Of a stretch of DNA of 64,000 nucleotides, positions 1-8,171 are shown piece by piece. Every line of letters begins with the position of its first letter. The stretch's first letter is position 1. Source of the stretch: JACKBK01 sp963707275 (lineage in GTDB: Bacteria > Chloroflexota > Anaerolineae > JAAEKA01); contig CAVPPH010000005.1 of the NCBI GenBank assembly GCA_963707275.1, positions 62,001 to 126,000 on the forward strand. Direction: 5' to 3'. The notes under the pieces are model-generated. The model ran no database searches. It was given only the letters and a program-made list of their open reading frames with translations, and was not told the origin of the DNA. The position numbers were made by a program, and so were the translations under genes.

Positions 1-357
1 GCGTTCGACGCCGTCACGTCGGGCTTTCTGCTGCGCAACGTGACCGATGTCGTCGAGGCGCTGCGCGAGCAGCGGCGCGTCGTTCGACCTGGCGGCCACG
101 TGGTCTGCCTGGAAACCAGCCCGCCGCCCGACAACCTGCTGCGCCCGGCAATCGAGATGCATCTGCGCTACGTCATCCCGACCGTCGGCACGCTGATCAG
201 CGGATCGAGCTACGCCTACGACTACCTGCCGCAATCATCCAAGGCATTCATGGCGCCGGAAGAACTGGCCGGGGCCTTTCGCGTAGCCGGGCTACGCCTG
301 GTGCGCTTCAAGCGGCTGATGTTCGGCACAGTCGCTATTCACGTCGGTGTAAAATGA
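1..357 (+). CDS. ubiE: UbiE/MenG-type quinone methyltransferase, C-terminal part
   Basis: The window opens inside this gene, in frame from base 1. The visible 118 residues match the C-terminal half of the SAM-dependent C-methyltransferase of menaquinone/ubiquinone synthesis: GFLLRNV, then the VRPGG turn, LETSPP, an SYAYDYLPQS stretch like the family's Y.YLP.S segment, and a final F/L-rich strand ending GTVAIHVG. The SAM-binding glycine motif lies outside the window. The stop overlaps an ATG at 354, and ubiX follows on the same strand, so the two probably form a quinone- or prenyl-flavin-related operon. The family match is good. Demethylmenaquinone as substrate is inferred from the family. Confidence 0.75.
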   Translation, partial: AFDAVTSGFLLRNVTDVVEALREQRRVVRPGGHVVCLETSPPPDNLLRPAIEMHLRYVIPTVGTLISGSSYAYDYLPQSSKAFMAPEELAGAFRVAGLRLVRFKRLMFGTVAIHVGVK

Positions 358-361
358 GCCC

Positions 362-378
362 CAGGACTGCCAGTCCTG
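362..378. repeat. 17-bp palindrome CAGGACTG-n-CAGTCCTG
   Basis: Perfect 8-bp arms around one central base, lying between ubiE and the ubiX start. The same element recurs at 8074-8090, and a half copy with one arm edge changed lies at 7794-7809. It behaves like a REP-type dispersed hairpin. Confidence 0.7.
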
Positions 379-389
379 AGCGTGACATC

Positions 390-1029
390 ATGACCCAACC
401 ATCCCCCCGCCGCCTGATCGTCGCCATGTCTGGCGCCAGTGGGCAGATCTTTGGGATCCGTCTGCTGCAGGTATTGCGCGCCGCCAGGCAGGAAAGTGAC
501 CCTGGTCAGGCTGTAGAAACGCATCTCGTCATGAGCGAGGCGGCCCGCATCACCATCGCCCAGGAGACCGATTTCACGCCGCGCGATGTTGAGGCGCTGG
601 CTGACGTGGTCTACCGGCCGCGCGACATCGGCGCTGCCGTTGCCAGCGGCAGCTTCGCGACGTTAGGGATGGTGGTGGCGCCGTGCAGCATCAAGACGTT
701 ATCAGCCATCGCCAACTGTTTCAGCAGCGACCTGACCAGCCGCGCTGCCGATGTGCAGCTCAAGGAGGGGCGACCGCTGCTGCTTGCTGGTGCGCGAGAC
801 GCCGCTGCATGTCAACCACCTGCGACTGATGGTGCAGGCAGCCGAGGCCGGCGCGATCATCATGCCGCCCGTGCCGGCGTTCTACAGCCGGCCGGCCACC
901 ATCGACGATCTGGTGGACGGCACGGTGGGGCGGATGCTGGCGCGGCTGGGCATTGAGAACGCGCTGTACTACCGCTGGCTGGGAACGCGGGCAGCAGCGA
1001 GAGCTGAGTGGTTAACGGCTGAACGGTGA
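390..1029 (+). CDS. ubiX: UbiX flavin prenyltransferase (one frameshift)
   Basis: UbiX joins dimethylallyl phosphate to FMN, making the prenyl-FMN cofactor of UbiD decarboxylases. Seen here: N-terminal RRLIVAMSGASGQIFGIRLL with the GASG FMN loop, then VVAPCSIKTLSAIA, and after the break RETPLH, MPPVPAFYSRP and DDLVDGTVGRMLARLGI, all family landmarks. The protein is about 210 residues, normal for the family. The reading frame shifts +1 near 788: ctg-ctt then an extra g before ctg, so a Leu run reads on in the next frame. I chose ATG 390 because RRLIV normally begins within ten residues of the start; an in-frame ATG at 354 overlapping the ubiE stop is the alternative. Confidence 0.85.
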
Positions 1030-1039
1030 TGATGGATGA

Positions 1040-1528
1040 ATGGCTGATTTGGAGCGGGTGACGCACGTTTCTGGCGGCGCACAACACGATGACGTTGGCG
1101 ACGGTCGGGGTCGGCAGGCGAGCCGCAAGCCGCGGCCGTTTTCTACGCCGCCGACGAGCAGTTGAATTTGTATTTTCCTGTCCAGCCCGACAAGCCGCCA
1201 CAGCCAGAACCTGCTGCGGGTTGCGCGTGCCGCGGCTACGGTACATGCCGACGGCCAGGCCTGGCAGCAGATCCGTGGCGTGCAGATCGAGGGCCGCGTG
1301 CAACTGATCGAAGATCCGGCGGCGTTAGCTACGGCGGCGCGGATCTATGCAGATCGCTACGACTTTCTACGCGGACTGCTGGATGACGGCGGCGACGGGC
1401 CCGTCGCGCTCCGCGGCCCGGTGGCCAGCAGCCGGTTCTACGTCCTGCGGCCCGCCTGGATACGATTGATCGACAACTCGCAAGGGTTTGCGCACAAAGA
1501 GGAATGGACGTTCGATGACGATGGATAG
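1040..1528 (+). CDS. Pyridoxamine 5'-phosphate oxidase-like flavoprotein (three frameshifts)
   Basis: Read across three +1 breaks (near 1060, 1116 and 1173), this gives a small split-barrel FMN protein. Landmarks are TFLAAHNTMTLATVGV, AVFYAADEQLNLYF, SPTSRHSQNLLRVA, ADGQAWQQIRGVQIEGRV and a C-terminal FYVLRPAWIRLIDN. These match the YhbP-like branch of the PPOX family, which binds FMN or F420 and reduces small molecules; the substrate is unknown. The gene sits just after ubiX, and its stop lies inside the start of the next gene (1515). It is either damaged or, more likely, carries sequencing insertions like many genes here. Confidence 0.6.
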
Positions 1529-2276
1529 CGCAACAATTCACGAGATGCAACACGGCGACAATGCGGCGCTGCGCGGCGTGCCGTCGCTGGTCTGGCGGGC
1601 CGGCCAGGATCGGCGGTTGAACATGATCCGCCAGTGGGCGCCGCTGGACGGCGCGCGCGCGCTGGTGGATGGCTGCGGCGTCGGCATGTACGTGCGCGCG
1701 CTGCAAGAGGCCGGGGCGTATGTCTGGGGCCTCGACATCGAGCACGAGCACGCGTCGCTGGCCGCTGATGTTGCACCGGGCGCAGGCGTGTGCCAGGGCG
1801 CGGGCGAGTCGCTGCCGTTTCGCGATGGGCGCTTCGATCTGGTGCTGAGCCACGAGGTCATCGAGCACGTGCAGGACGACCGGCTATACGCAGCCGAGAT
1901 GATGCGTGTGCTGCGGCGTGGCGGGCGGGCCATGGTCTTCTGCCCGAACCGGCTCTATCCCTTCGAAACGCACGGGCACTACTGGCGCGGTGCCTATCAC
2001 TTCGGCAACACGCCGCTGATCAACTGGCTGCCCGACCCGGCGCGCGACCGGCTGGCGCCGCACGTGCGCGCCTACACCCGCCGCCGCTTGCGCTCCCTGT
2101 TCGACGGCCTGCCGGCGCGCATCGAACATCACACAGTCGTCTACCCCGGCTACGACAACATCGCCCGCCGCCAGCCTGAACTTGGCAAGCTGGTGCGTCG
2201 TGTTACCTACGGTCTGGAAAAGTCGCCGCTGCGCTGGTTCGGTCTGTCGCATTTTCTGGTTGTTGAGAAGCTGTAG
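1515..2276 (+). CDS. Class I SAM-dependent methyltransferase
   Basis: A methyltransferase of about 253 residues. Motif I is degenerate (ALVDGCGVGMYVRAL, normally D.GCG.G), followed by WGLDIEHEHASLA with the acidic residue that holds the SAM ribose. LPFRDGRFDLVLSHEVIEHV is the classic motif II of the Methyltransf_11 group. The distal half (FCPNRLYPFETHGHYW) resembles small-molecule or glycan methyltransferases. A GAGG-like site at 1499 precedes ATG 1515, and another in-frame ATG lies at 1521. The start overlaps the previous stop, suggesting cotranslation. The substrate cannot be told. Confidence 0.8.
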   Translation: MTMDSATIHEMQHGDNAALRGVPSLVWRAGQDRRLNMIRQWAPLDGARALVDGCGVGMYVRALQEAGAYVWGLDIEHEHASLAADVAPGAGVCQGAGESLPFRDGRFDLVLSHEVIEHVQDDRLYAAEMMRVLRRGGRAMVFCPNRLYPFETHGHYWRGAYHFGNTPLINWLPDPARDRLAPHVRAYTRRRLRSLFDGLPARIEHHTVVYPGYDNIARRQPELGKLVRRVTYGLEKSPLRWFGLSHFLVVEKL

Positions 2277-2279
2277 TGG

Positions 2280-2285
2280 TAGAAT
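2280..2285 (+). promoter_or_regulatory. -10 element for a leaderless start
   Basis: TAGAAT is followed by six bases and then the GTG of the DUF4258 gene (2292), so transcription would begin at the start codon. The same spacing occurs at 6870, 8160 and 52681. No convincing -35 box was found. Confidence 0.45.
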
Positions 2286-2291
2286 GCCAGT

Positions 2292-2597
2292 GTGATCGAA
2301 GCAATCAGGCTAAAGATATTGGCAGGTGAATACGAGTATTCCCAACATGCGCTGGACCGAAGTATTCTGCGTCGGATCAGTGTCCGTGAAGTGCGAGAGG
2401 CGATAATCACCGGCGAGGTCATTGAGGATTATCCCGAAGACAAGTATGGGCCGAGTTGCTTGATAGCTGGTCTCACAGAAGCGGGCAAGCCAGTGCATGT
2501 GCATTGCAGCTATCCAACGCGTCCACTGGTCAAGATTATCACGGTGTACGAGCCTGATCCAAGCCAGTGGGTAGATTTCAAGCGGAGACGCCAGTAA
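2292..2597 (+). CDS. DUF4258-family protein (toxin-like fold)
   Basis: A 101-residue basic protein with the DUF4258 pattern: an N-terminal helix, YSQHALDRSILRRISVREV, then I.GEVIEDYPEDKYGPSCL, and a final strand pair with VHVHCSY and VKIITVYEPD. The H.R/SQHA histidine and the C-terminal strands recall RelE/MqsR-like ribonucleases, but catalysis is not established for the family. It lies one base before a YgiT-like gene, the usual partner of DUF4258, so the two look like a toxin-antitoxin-type pair. The start is a GTG with no Shine-Dalgarno site, consistent with a leaderless transcript. Confidence 0.75.
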   Translation: MIEAIRLKILAGEYEYSQHALDRSILRRISVREVREAIITGEVIEDYPEDKYGPSCLIAGLTEAGKPVHVHCSYPTRPLVKIITVYEPDPSQWVDFKRRRQ

Positions 2598-2598
2598 A

Positions 2599-2826
2599 AT
2601 GAGTAACGCATATCCCAGCGAAACCTTTTTGAACGAGACGGTTACATATGTTTTGGATGAAGGCGGCAAGATCATCGTAATTGAAAACGTGCCTGCCCGC
2701 GTCTGCGTGGAGACGGGAGAGCGTCTGTACTCTCCGCAAACGGTCGAACGTTTACAGCAGATGATCTGGGAACAGGGAGAGCCGGTGCAAATCCTGGAAA
2801 CGCCCGTCTACGAATTCGCAGCGTAG
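2599..2826 (+). CDS. YgiT/MqsA-like antitoxin-type protein lacking its zinc cysteines
   Basis: A 75-residue protein matching the N-terminal domain of the YgiT (MqsA) family: TYVLDEGGKIIVIENVPARVCVETGERLYSPQTVERLQ. In typical members two CxxC pairs bind zinc, one near the N-terminus and one at VC..CGE. Here the first pair is absent and only a single Cys remains in the second, so zinc binding looks lost. There is no DNA-binding C-terminal domain. Spacing to the DUF4258 gene is one base. Role as its antitoxin is inferred from gene order. Confidence 0.7.
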   Translation: MSNAYPSETFLNETVTYVLDEGGKIIVIENVPARVCVETGERLYSPQTVERLQQMIWEQGEPVQILETPVYEFAA

Positions 2827-2850
2827 TATCTTGTCAGCGCATGGAGATAA

Positions 2851-3255
2851 GTGGATAGCATGGCACAAGACGTAATCACAATGTATGAGCATATCGAGAT
2901 TGACCAGACTGGCATTCCGTTGATTGCAGGAACCACCATGAAGGTGGTCGAACTGGTCACTCCACATCTGGCTTACGGATGGAGCCCGGAAGAGCTGCAT
3001 TTTCAGTTTCCCCACCTGACCTTGGGCGAGATTTACGCAGCATTAGCCTACTACTGGGATCACAAGGTGGACATGGATGCTGACATGATGCGCCGGGAAC
3101 GATACGTCGAGGAACTAAAAAAACAACAGGAGACTGCGGTCTCACCCCTGCTTGGTGTGCTTCGGTCATCAGTTAGCGAAGTAGCGTCAACCGCGGACAT
3201 CGATAAGGCTTTGGATGAGATGTGGTCAACGTGGAACAAGGGCAACCGTGAATGA
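2851..3255 (+). CDS. DUF433 protein (VapB-like antitoxin family)
   Basis: A 134-residue protein whose first 80 residues match DUF433: HIEIDQTGIPLIAGTTMKVVELV, then a helix-turn-helix with WSPEELHFQFPHLTLGEIYAALAYYWDHK. DUF433 proteins usually pair with PIN-type toxins (DUF5615 or VapC). The start may be GTG 2851 or ATG 2860. The stop overlaps an ATG at 3252 that opens a 13-codon frame resembling the front of a PIN-domain protein, so the toxin partner appears lost. The C-terminal 50 residues are a charged helical tail without recognised homology. Confidence 0.75.
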   Translation: MDSMAQDVITMYEHIEIDQTGIPLIAGTTMKVVELVTPHLAYGWSPEELHFQFPHLTLGEIYAALAYYWDHKVDMDADMMRRERYVEELKKQQETAVSPLLGVLRSSVSEVASTADIDKALDEMWSTWNKGNRE

Positions 3256-3293
3256 TCTCCCTTGTGCTGGATACCCACACAGATAACCTATGA
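3252..3293 (+). pseudogene. Possible truncated PIN-domain toxin start
   Basis: Thirteen codons read MISLVLDTHTDNL and then stop. The LVLDTH part is how VapC-type PIN ribonucleases begin, with the first catalytic Asp. The frame overlaps the DUF433 stop as ATGA, the normal antitoxin-toxin layout, and is cut short just where the penicillin-binding-protein gene starts (3290). Too short for certainty. Confidence 0.35.
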
Positions 3294-6200
3294 GTTACGA
3301 ATCCGAACATATCCTGATTAAACGCCGTCGACGGGAACGCCGCTGGCGCAACCGACCCCGACCTCTGCTGCGGCTAGCACAACTGCTAGCCGTTGTGCTG
3401 ATAGCAGTGGCCCTTTTCGCCGCGCTCTCGTGTTGGCTCGGCTGTGGGCGCGGTCGCCGGCGTCTACAGCTTCTTTCGCACAGCGACCTGCCCGACGCCA
3501 GCGCCATCGAGACCGAACAGGTCGAGTTCGAAACGGTGCGCATCTTCGACCGCACCGGCCAGCACCTGCTTTACGAGAGCTTCGACCCGCGCCCGTTCCG
3601 CGGTGACCGCACCTATCTGCCGCTGGACGAAATGAACCCGTGGGTCATCAGCGCGACCGTCGGCCTCGAGGACCGCAGCTTCTGGGAGAACCCCGGCGTC
3701 AACTCCCATCGGCCTGGGCCGCGCGTTCGTGTCCAACCTGCGCGGCGGCGATGTGCAGGGCGGCAGCTCCATCACCCAGCAGCTCATCAAGAACATCATC
3801 ATCGACCCTGAGGAGCGTTACCAGCGCAGCTACACGCGCAAGGCCAAGGAAGTCATCATGGCCATGGAGATCACGCGGCGCTACCCCAAGGAGCAGATCC
3901 TCGAGTGGTACCTCAACTACAACTTCTACGGCAACTTCGCCTACGGCATCGAGGCCGCGTCGCGCGTCTACTTTGACAAATCGGCCAGCGAGTTGACCAT
4001 ACCCGAAGCCGCGATGCTGGCCACGATCCCGCAGTACCCCGCGCTCAACCCGGTCAACAGCCCGCAGGACGCCTATCGCCGCCAGCAAAAGGCGCTGGAT
4101 GCGCTGGTGACAGAGGCCGGCTACCTGTCACAGGACGAGGCTAACGCCGCCAAGAAGTTCTACGACGATGCCGTGCTGGCAGATCTTTACGAGCGAAGGA
4201 CTGATCAGCGAGTTCGACCGCGACAACGCGGCGACCAACAAGGCCGCCAGCGATCGCGTGCTGGATGCGCTGGTGACCTACGGCTGGCTAGACCAGGAAA
4301 CGGCCGACGCTGCCAAGACCTACGATGGCAACCGCTGGATGTTCCTGCGCAAGAAGGCCACCGAGCGCTTCGACAACACCAACGCGCCACACTTCGCGCT
4401 CTACGTGCTGGACGAGCTGCAGCAGCGCTTCAACACCGTCGATGATCCGTACTACATCTGGCGCAAGGGACTTGCAGGTCTACACGACGCTGGACTACGA
4501 CCTGCAGAAGGCCGCCGAATGCGCCGCGCGCGTCCGCGTCGCCGCGCTGGAGGGTACGTCGCCCGCCGATTACGTGCCGCCCGAAGCCACCGCGCCCGAC
4601 CAGTGCGCCGACTTCAAGGACATGGATCTGATCACCAACATGGAGGGGGTGGACCACAACGCGCACAACGCGTCTGTGGTCGCCATCCGCCCGCCGACGG
4701 GTGAGATTCTGGCCATGGTCGGCAGCGTGGATTACAACAACGAAGCGATTGACGGCGAGGTCAACATGGCGCTGGCCGACCGCCAGCCGGGATCGAGCTT
4801 CAAGCCCTTCACCTATCTCGAGTCGTTCCTGCAAGGCTACACGCCGGCGACACGCATCATGGACGTGCGCACGGTCTTTCCCAACGCGCCCGAGCCGCCC
4901 TACGTGCCGGAGAACTACGACCGCAAGTACCACGGCCCGCAACTGGCTCGCTACGCCCTGGCCCGCTCCTACAACATCCCGGCCGTCTGGATGATGGACA
5001 AGGTCGGCGTCAAGAACGTTATCGATCTGGCGCACAAGCTGGGCATCAACTCGCTGGACAAGGAGTACTACGGGCTGAGCCTGACGCTGGGCGGCGGCGA
5101 AGTGAAACTGCTGGACATGGTGTTTGCCAACAGCGTCTACGCCAACCAGGGCGTGATGGCAGGCGAGCCGGTGCCGGAAGATCAGCAGCGGCCCGGCTAT
5201 CGCAATCTTGACCCGGTCAGCATCCTGCAGGCGCGCGACAAGGACGGCCAGATCGTCTACCAGTACGAGCAGCCGGAGACCGAGCGTCTGATCGATCGCC
5301 AGACGGCCTACCTCTTGCAGGATGTCATGTCGGACTACAACGCGCGCAAGGCAGCCTTTGGCGACTGGTCACGTTTCCTGGAGCTGCCCGACCGCAAGAT
5401 CGCCGCCAAGACCGGCTCCACCAACGGCTGGAAGGATGGCTGGACCATCGGCTATACGCCGCAACTGGCCGTGGGCGTCTGGGTTGGCAACGCCGACAAC
5501 GAAGCCATGAAAGAAGTGACCGGCAGCCGCGGTGCGGCGCCCATCTTCCGCGCCGTCATGGAATACGCGCTGACCGAACGCGGCGAGCCGGTGCAGGAGT
5601 TCGAGCGCCCCGAAGGAATCGTCGAGAAGTCCGTGTGCTGGGAGTCGGGCCTGCTGCCGACGCCGGACTGCGGCCGCGTCGTGACCGAGAAGTTCATTCA
5701 GGGCACCGAACCGACCCAGTTCGACAACGTCTGGCGCGCCTTCGAGATCAACCGCGAGAACGGCAAGTTGGCGACCGCCTACACACCGCCGGAACTGCTG
5801 GAGCGGCGCGTCTATCAGATCTACCCACCCGAGGCCGCCGACTGGGTACGGGAACAAGGCATTCCGCAGCCGCCCACCGAATACGACTCGACTGTCGGGC
5901 AGGGTACGGTGGATGCGGAAGCGGGCATCTTCTCGCCGCTGCCCTACTCCTACGTCAAGGGGCCGGTGGAGATCCAGGGCAACGCACGGCTGGACGGCTT
6001 CGCCAACTACCGCATTGAGTACGGCGAGGGCGTCAACCCCGGCTCGTGGACGCAGATCGGACCGGAGCACGGTGAGCAGGTCGGCGAGGGAACGCTGGAA
6101 CGCTGGGACACCAGCGGGCTGAATGGCCTCTACAGCCTGCGCGTGCTGGTGACGCGTGGCGACGGCAGCGTCAAGGAAGGCGTCATCCAGCTCACCGTTG

Positions 6201-6757
6201 ACAACACCGCGCCGACGGTCAGCATCATCGCCCCGGTCGAGGGCCAGCGCTACGTCACCGAGGACGACGAGTGGGTCAGCATTACCGCCGACGCCAACGA
6301 CGACTGGGCCATGGACCGCGTCGACTTCTATCTCGACGGCGCCAAGATCGGCACCAGCACCGTGCCGCCCTTCAGCCACCGTTGGGACCTCGAGCTGGTC
6401 GGCGCCGGCACGCCACAGACCATCGAGCAGACCACGACTCTGGAGGACGGTACAGTGGTCACCACCACTGTAGCGGCCGGCGTGCGCAGCATCCCGGAGG
6501 TGGACAAGGACGGCCAGCCCACCGGCCGCAGCTACACCGTCTACGACAACGGCTTCGGCTACCTGACCGGCCCCAGCAACACCTACACCGAAACGCACCA
6601 GATCCAGGTGAAAGCCTACGACCGGGCCGGCAACGAGACCGTCAGCCAGCCGGTACGCTTCTTCGTGGCCAGGAAGGTCAAGGAGCCGGCCAAGGACGCC
6701 TCTGGCCGCTTGCCCGACCCCATCGCGCTGCCGCCGCCGTCGGGTAGACCGACGTAG
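3290..6757 (+). CDS. Class A penicillin-binding protein with C-terminal Ig-like domain (several frameshifts)
   Basis: A bifunctional peptidoglycan synthase. A basic cytoplasmic N-terminus and one membrane helix (about residues 25-50) precede a GT51 glycosyltransferase domain with LEDRSFWENPGV (catalytic Glu), GGSSITQQLIKN and RKAKEVIMAMEI. The transpeptidase domain has GSSFKPF (SxxK serine), SYN and KTGSTNGWKDGW. After the catalytic part come about 300 residues including an Ig-like module (DNTAPTVSIIAPVEGQRY) and a tail, probably reaching the cell surface. Breaks occur near 3434, 3480, 3709, 4195 and 4470, most of them +1. Family membership is certain; the accessory domain's ligand is unknown. 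Confidence 0.9.
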
Positions 6758-6783
6758 TTAACGCCATCAGCATATGTTCTTCG

Positions 6784-6816
6784 CGACCCCGCCCAACGGG
6801 CGGGGTCGTTGTTTTT
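6784..6816 (+). terminator. Rho-independent terminator after the PBP gene
   Basis: An 11-bp perfect stem (CGACCCCGCCC / GGGCGGGGTCG) with loop AAC, followed by TTGTTTTT. Confidence 0.9.
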
Positions 6817-6869
6817 CGGGGAAGCCTCTGAACTTTCGAGCTCGCTGGCTGGACAGTTGCAGGCCGTGG

Positions 6870-6875
6870 TATAAT
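6870..6875 (+). promoter_or_regulatory. -10 element (TATAAT) for a leaderless start
   Basis: TATAAT is followed by six bases and GTG 6882, which opens the next gene in frame. No clear -35 box. Confidence 0.5.
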
Positions 6876-6881
6876 TGCGTC

Positions 6882-7163
6882 GTGACTTATAAGAACATGC
6901 TCAGGGATAAGCCCATGTCCGATCCGCTCCCCTCCAGCGAACCCACTTTCCGCTTCGACCCGGTAGACATAGACCAGGTGCGTCTGCTGTTGAACCTTTC
7001 GCCGGGCGAACGCATCCGCGTGATGCTGGACGCCCAGGCGCTGGCCAAAGGATTGATCATGGGCCGCCTGCGCCGCCAGTATCCTGACCTCCCGCCGGAA
7101 GAACTGGGTCTCAAGTTCATCCAGGAGATCGAGCGTGGCAAGCAAACCCGGCCCGGACCTTAG
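6882..7163 (+). CDS. Small protein paired with a nucleotidyltransferase
   Basis: About 93 residues from GTG 6882; in-frame ATGs at 6897 and 6915 are alternatives. The conserved-looking core is LSPGERIRVMLDAQALAKGLIMGRLRRQYPDL, followed by PEELGLKFIQEI. I do not recognise the family. It is mostly helical and soluble, without signal peptide or metal-binding cysteines. It overlaps the following nucleotidyltransferase gene by 29 bases, so the two are translated together. I infer a partner or antitoxin-like role from that arrangement only. Its promoter's TATAAT sits six bases before the GTG. Confidence 0.6.
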   Translation: MTYKNMLRDKPMSDPLPSSEPTFRFDPVDIDQVRLLLNLSPGERIRVMLDAQALAKGLIMGRLRRQYPDLPPEELGLKFIQEIERGKQTRPGP

Positions 7164-7773
7164 CCTCTTCATTGACATTCTTCACACGCTGGAGGAGATT
7201 GGCGCGCCCTACGTCATCATCGGTGCGTTCGCCGGCACGGTGTACGGTATCAACCGCACGACCTACGACATCGATATTGTTGTGGACTTGAAAGATGAAC
7301 ACGTTCAACTCCTGGTGTCGCACTATCCGCCGCCGCGCTATTACGCCGACCCTGAACAAATGCGCCAGTCTTTACGTCAGGGCATCATGTTTAACATCAT
7401 TGACGGAACACGCGGGGAAAAAGCGGACCTCATGCCGGTGATCAGGCATATCGAGTACCGGCAAGTGCTCGCCAATCGAACACGCCAGCTTATTGCTGTT
7501 CCAGGCACCGAACCGTTCGAAGTTTGGTGCGCTCGGCCTGAGGACGTAATCATTGGCAAGCTCAAGGCCTGGGCAGAGAGCGGGCACCGGCGGCACGAGA
7601 CCGACATCTACGACATGCTGGTCTTCAGCCATCTGAGCACCGATCCCTCCGCCTGGATCGACCTCGCGCCTGTCGATGCGGCGGCGGTCGAGCTTGGCAA
7701 CTCCGTCGTCGCTCTGTGGAACACTGCAAAACAGGCCGCGTACGAAGAGGCTGAACGGCAGCGAAACTGGTAG
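7135..7773 (+). CDS. AbiEii-type nucleotidyltransferase-fold protein
   Basis: A 212-residue protein of the Pol-beta-like nucleotidyltransferase superfamily: LEEIGAPYVIIGAFAGTVYGI, then RTTYDIDIVVDL with the metal-binding D-x-D, and EDVIIGKLKAWAESGHRRHETDIYDM, the distal helix seen in AbiEii and related MNT-fold toxins. The usual G-S of the first motif is replaced by GAFAG. The start is GTG 7135 inside the upstream gene. Such proteins often act as toxins or modify tRNA or proteins; here the function is inferred from fold and pairing only. Confidence 0.7.
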   Translation: MASKPGPDLSLFIDILHTLEEIGAPYVIIGAFAGTVYGINRTTYDIDIVVDLKDEHVQLLVSHYPPPRYYADPEQMRQSLRQGIMFNIIDGTRGEKADLMPVIRHIEYRQVLANRTRQLIAVPGTEPFEVWCARPEDVIIGKLKAWAESGHRRHETDIYDMLVFSHLSTDPSAWIDLAPVDAAAVELGNSVVALWNTAKQAAYEEAERQRNW

Positions 7774-7780
7774 TTGTTGA

Positions 7781-7809
7781 TCATGCTGTAGCATGACTGC
7801 CAGTCCTGA
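7781..7809. repeat. Hairpin plus half copy of the CAGTCCTG palindrome
   Basis: TCATGCT-gt-AGCATGA forms a perfect 7-bp hairpin at 7781-7796, fused to TGACTGCCAGTCCTGA, a damaged copy of the palindrome at 362. It lies directly after the nucleotidyltransferase stop. Confidence 0.5.
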
Positions 7810-7888
7810 TTGTTTCCCCGGTTGGCGCTTCACCCCGCTGCGGTACAATAGGCCGCAGTTGTTCGACGCATTCCCCGGAGGGTAACTC

Positions 7889-8056
7889 GTGCCAGCAGCA
7901 ACATCCTCGCCAATCACGACCAGCGGCAAATCGCTCTTTTCACAACATTACCTCGAGACGCGCCTCGCCGCCACTGACCGCCTGATCGACCAGGTGGTCT
8001 ACCGGTTCTACGGACTGACGCATGAAGAGATCGCCGTGGTGGAGGGCGTTCGATAA
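7889..8056 (+). pseudogene. C-terminal tail of a restriction/modification enzyme (remnant)
   Basis: A 55-residue frame with GTG start and a good GGAGG site at 7877. Its core, HYLETRLAATDRLIDQVVYR then FYGLTHEEIAVVEG, resembles the extreme C-terminus of type IIG/Eco57I-like methylase-endonucleases, whose final helices read TD..ID..VY.LYGL..EEI.IVE. No catalytic motif is present. It is probably the last part of a deleted restriction-modification gene, now a small reading frame. The surrounding 400 bases otherwise hold only repeats and a promoter. Confidence 0.5.
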
Positions 8057-8073
8057 AGGGTCGTCGCGTATGC

Positions 8074-8090
8074 CAGGACTGGCAGTCCTG
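8074..8090. repeat. 17-bp palindrome CAGGACTG-g-CAGTCCTG
   Basis: Second perfect copy of the element at 362-378, differing only in the central base, directly after the remnant gene. Confidence 0.7.
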
Positions 8091-8136
8091 AGAATTGATG
8101 GCTCTGACGTTAACCAAATGTTTACCGTCTCCCTGC

Positions 8137-8165
8137 TAGACAGCGCCGCGCACCTGTGCTAGACT
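8137..8165 (+). promoter_or_regulatory. Promoter TAGACA-N17-TAGACT, leaderless
   Basis: The -10 hexamer ends six bases before ATG 8172, so the transcript should start at or next to the start codon. Confidence 0.5.
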
Positions 8166-8171
8166 CAACTC

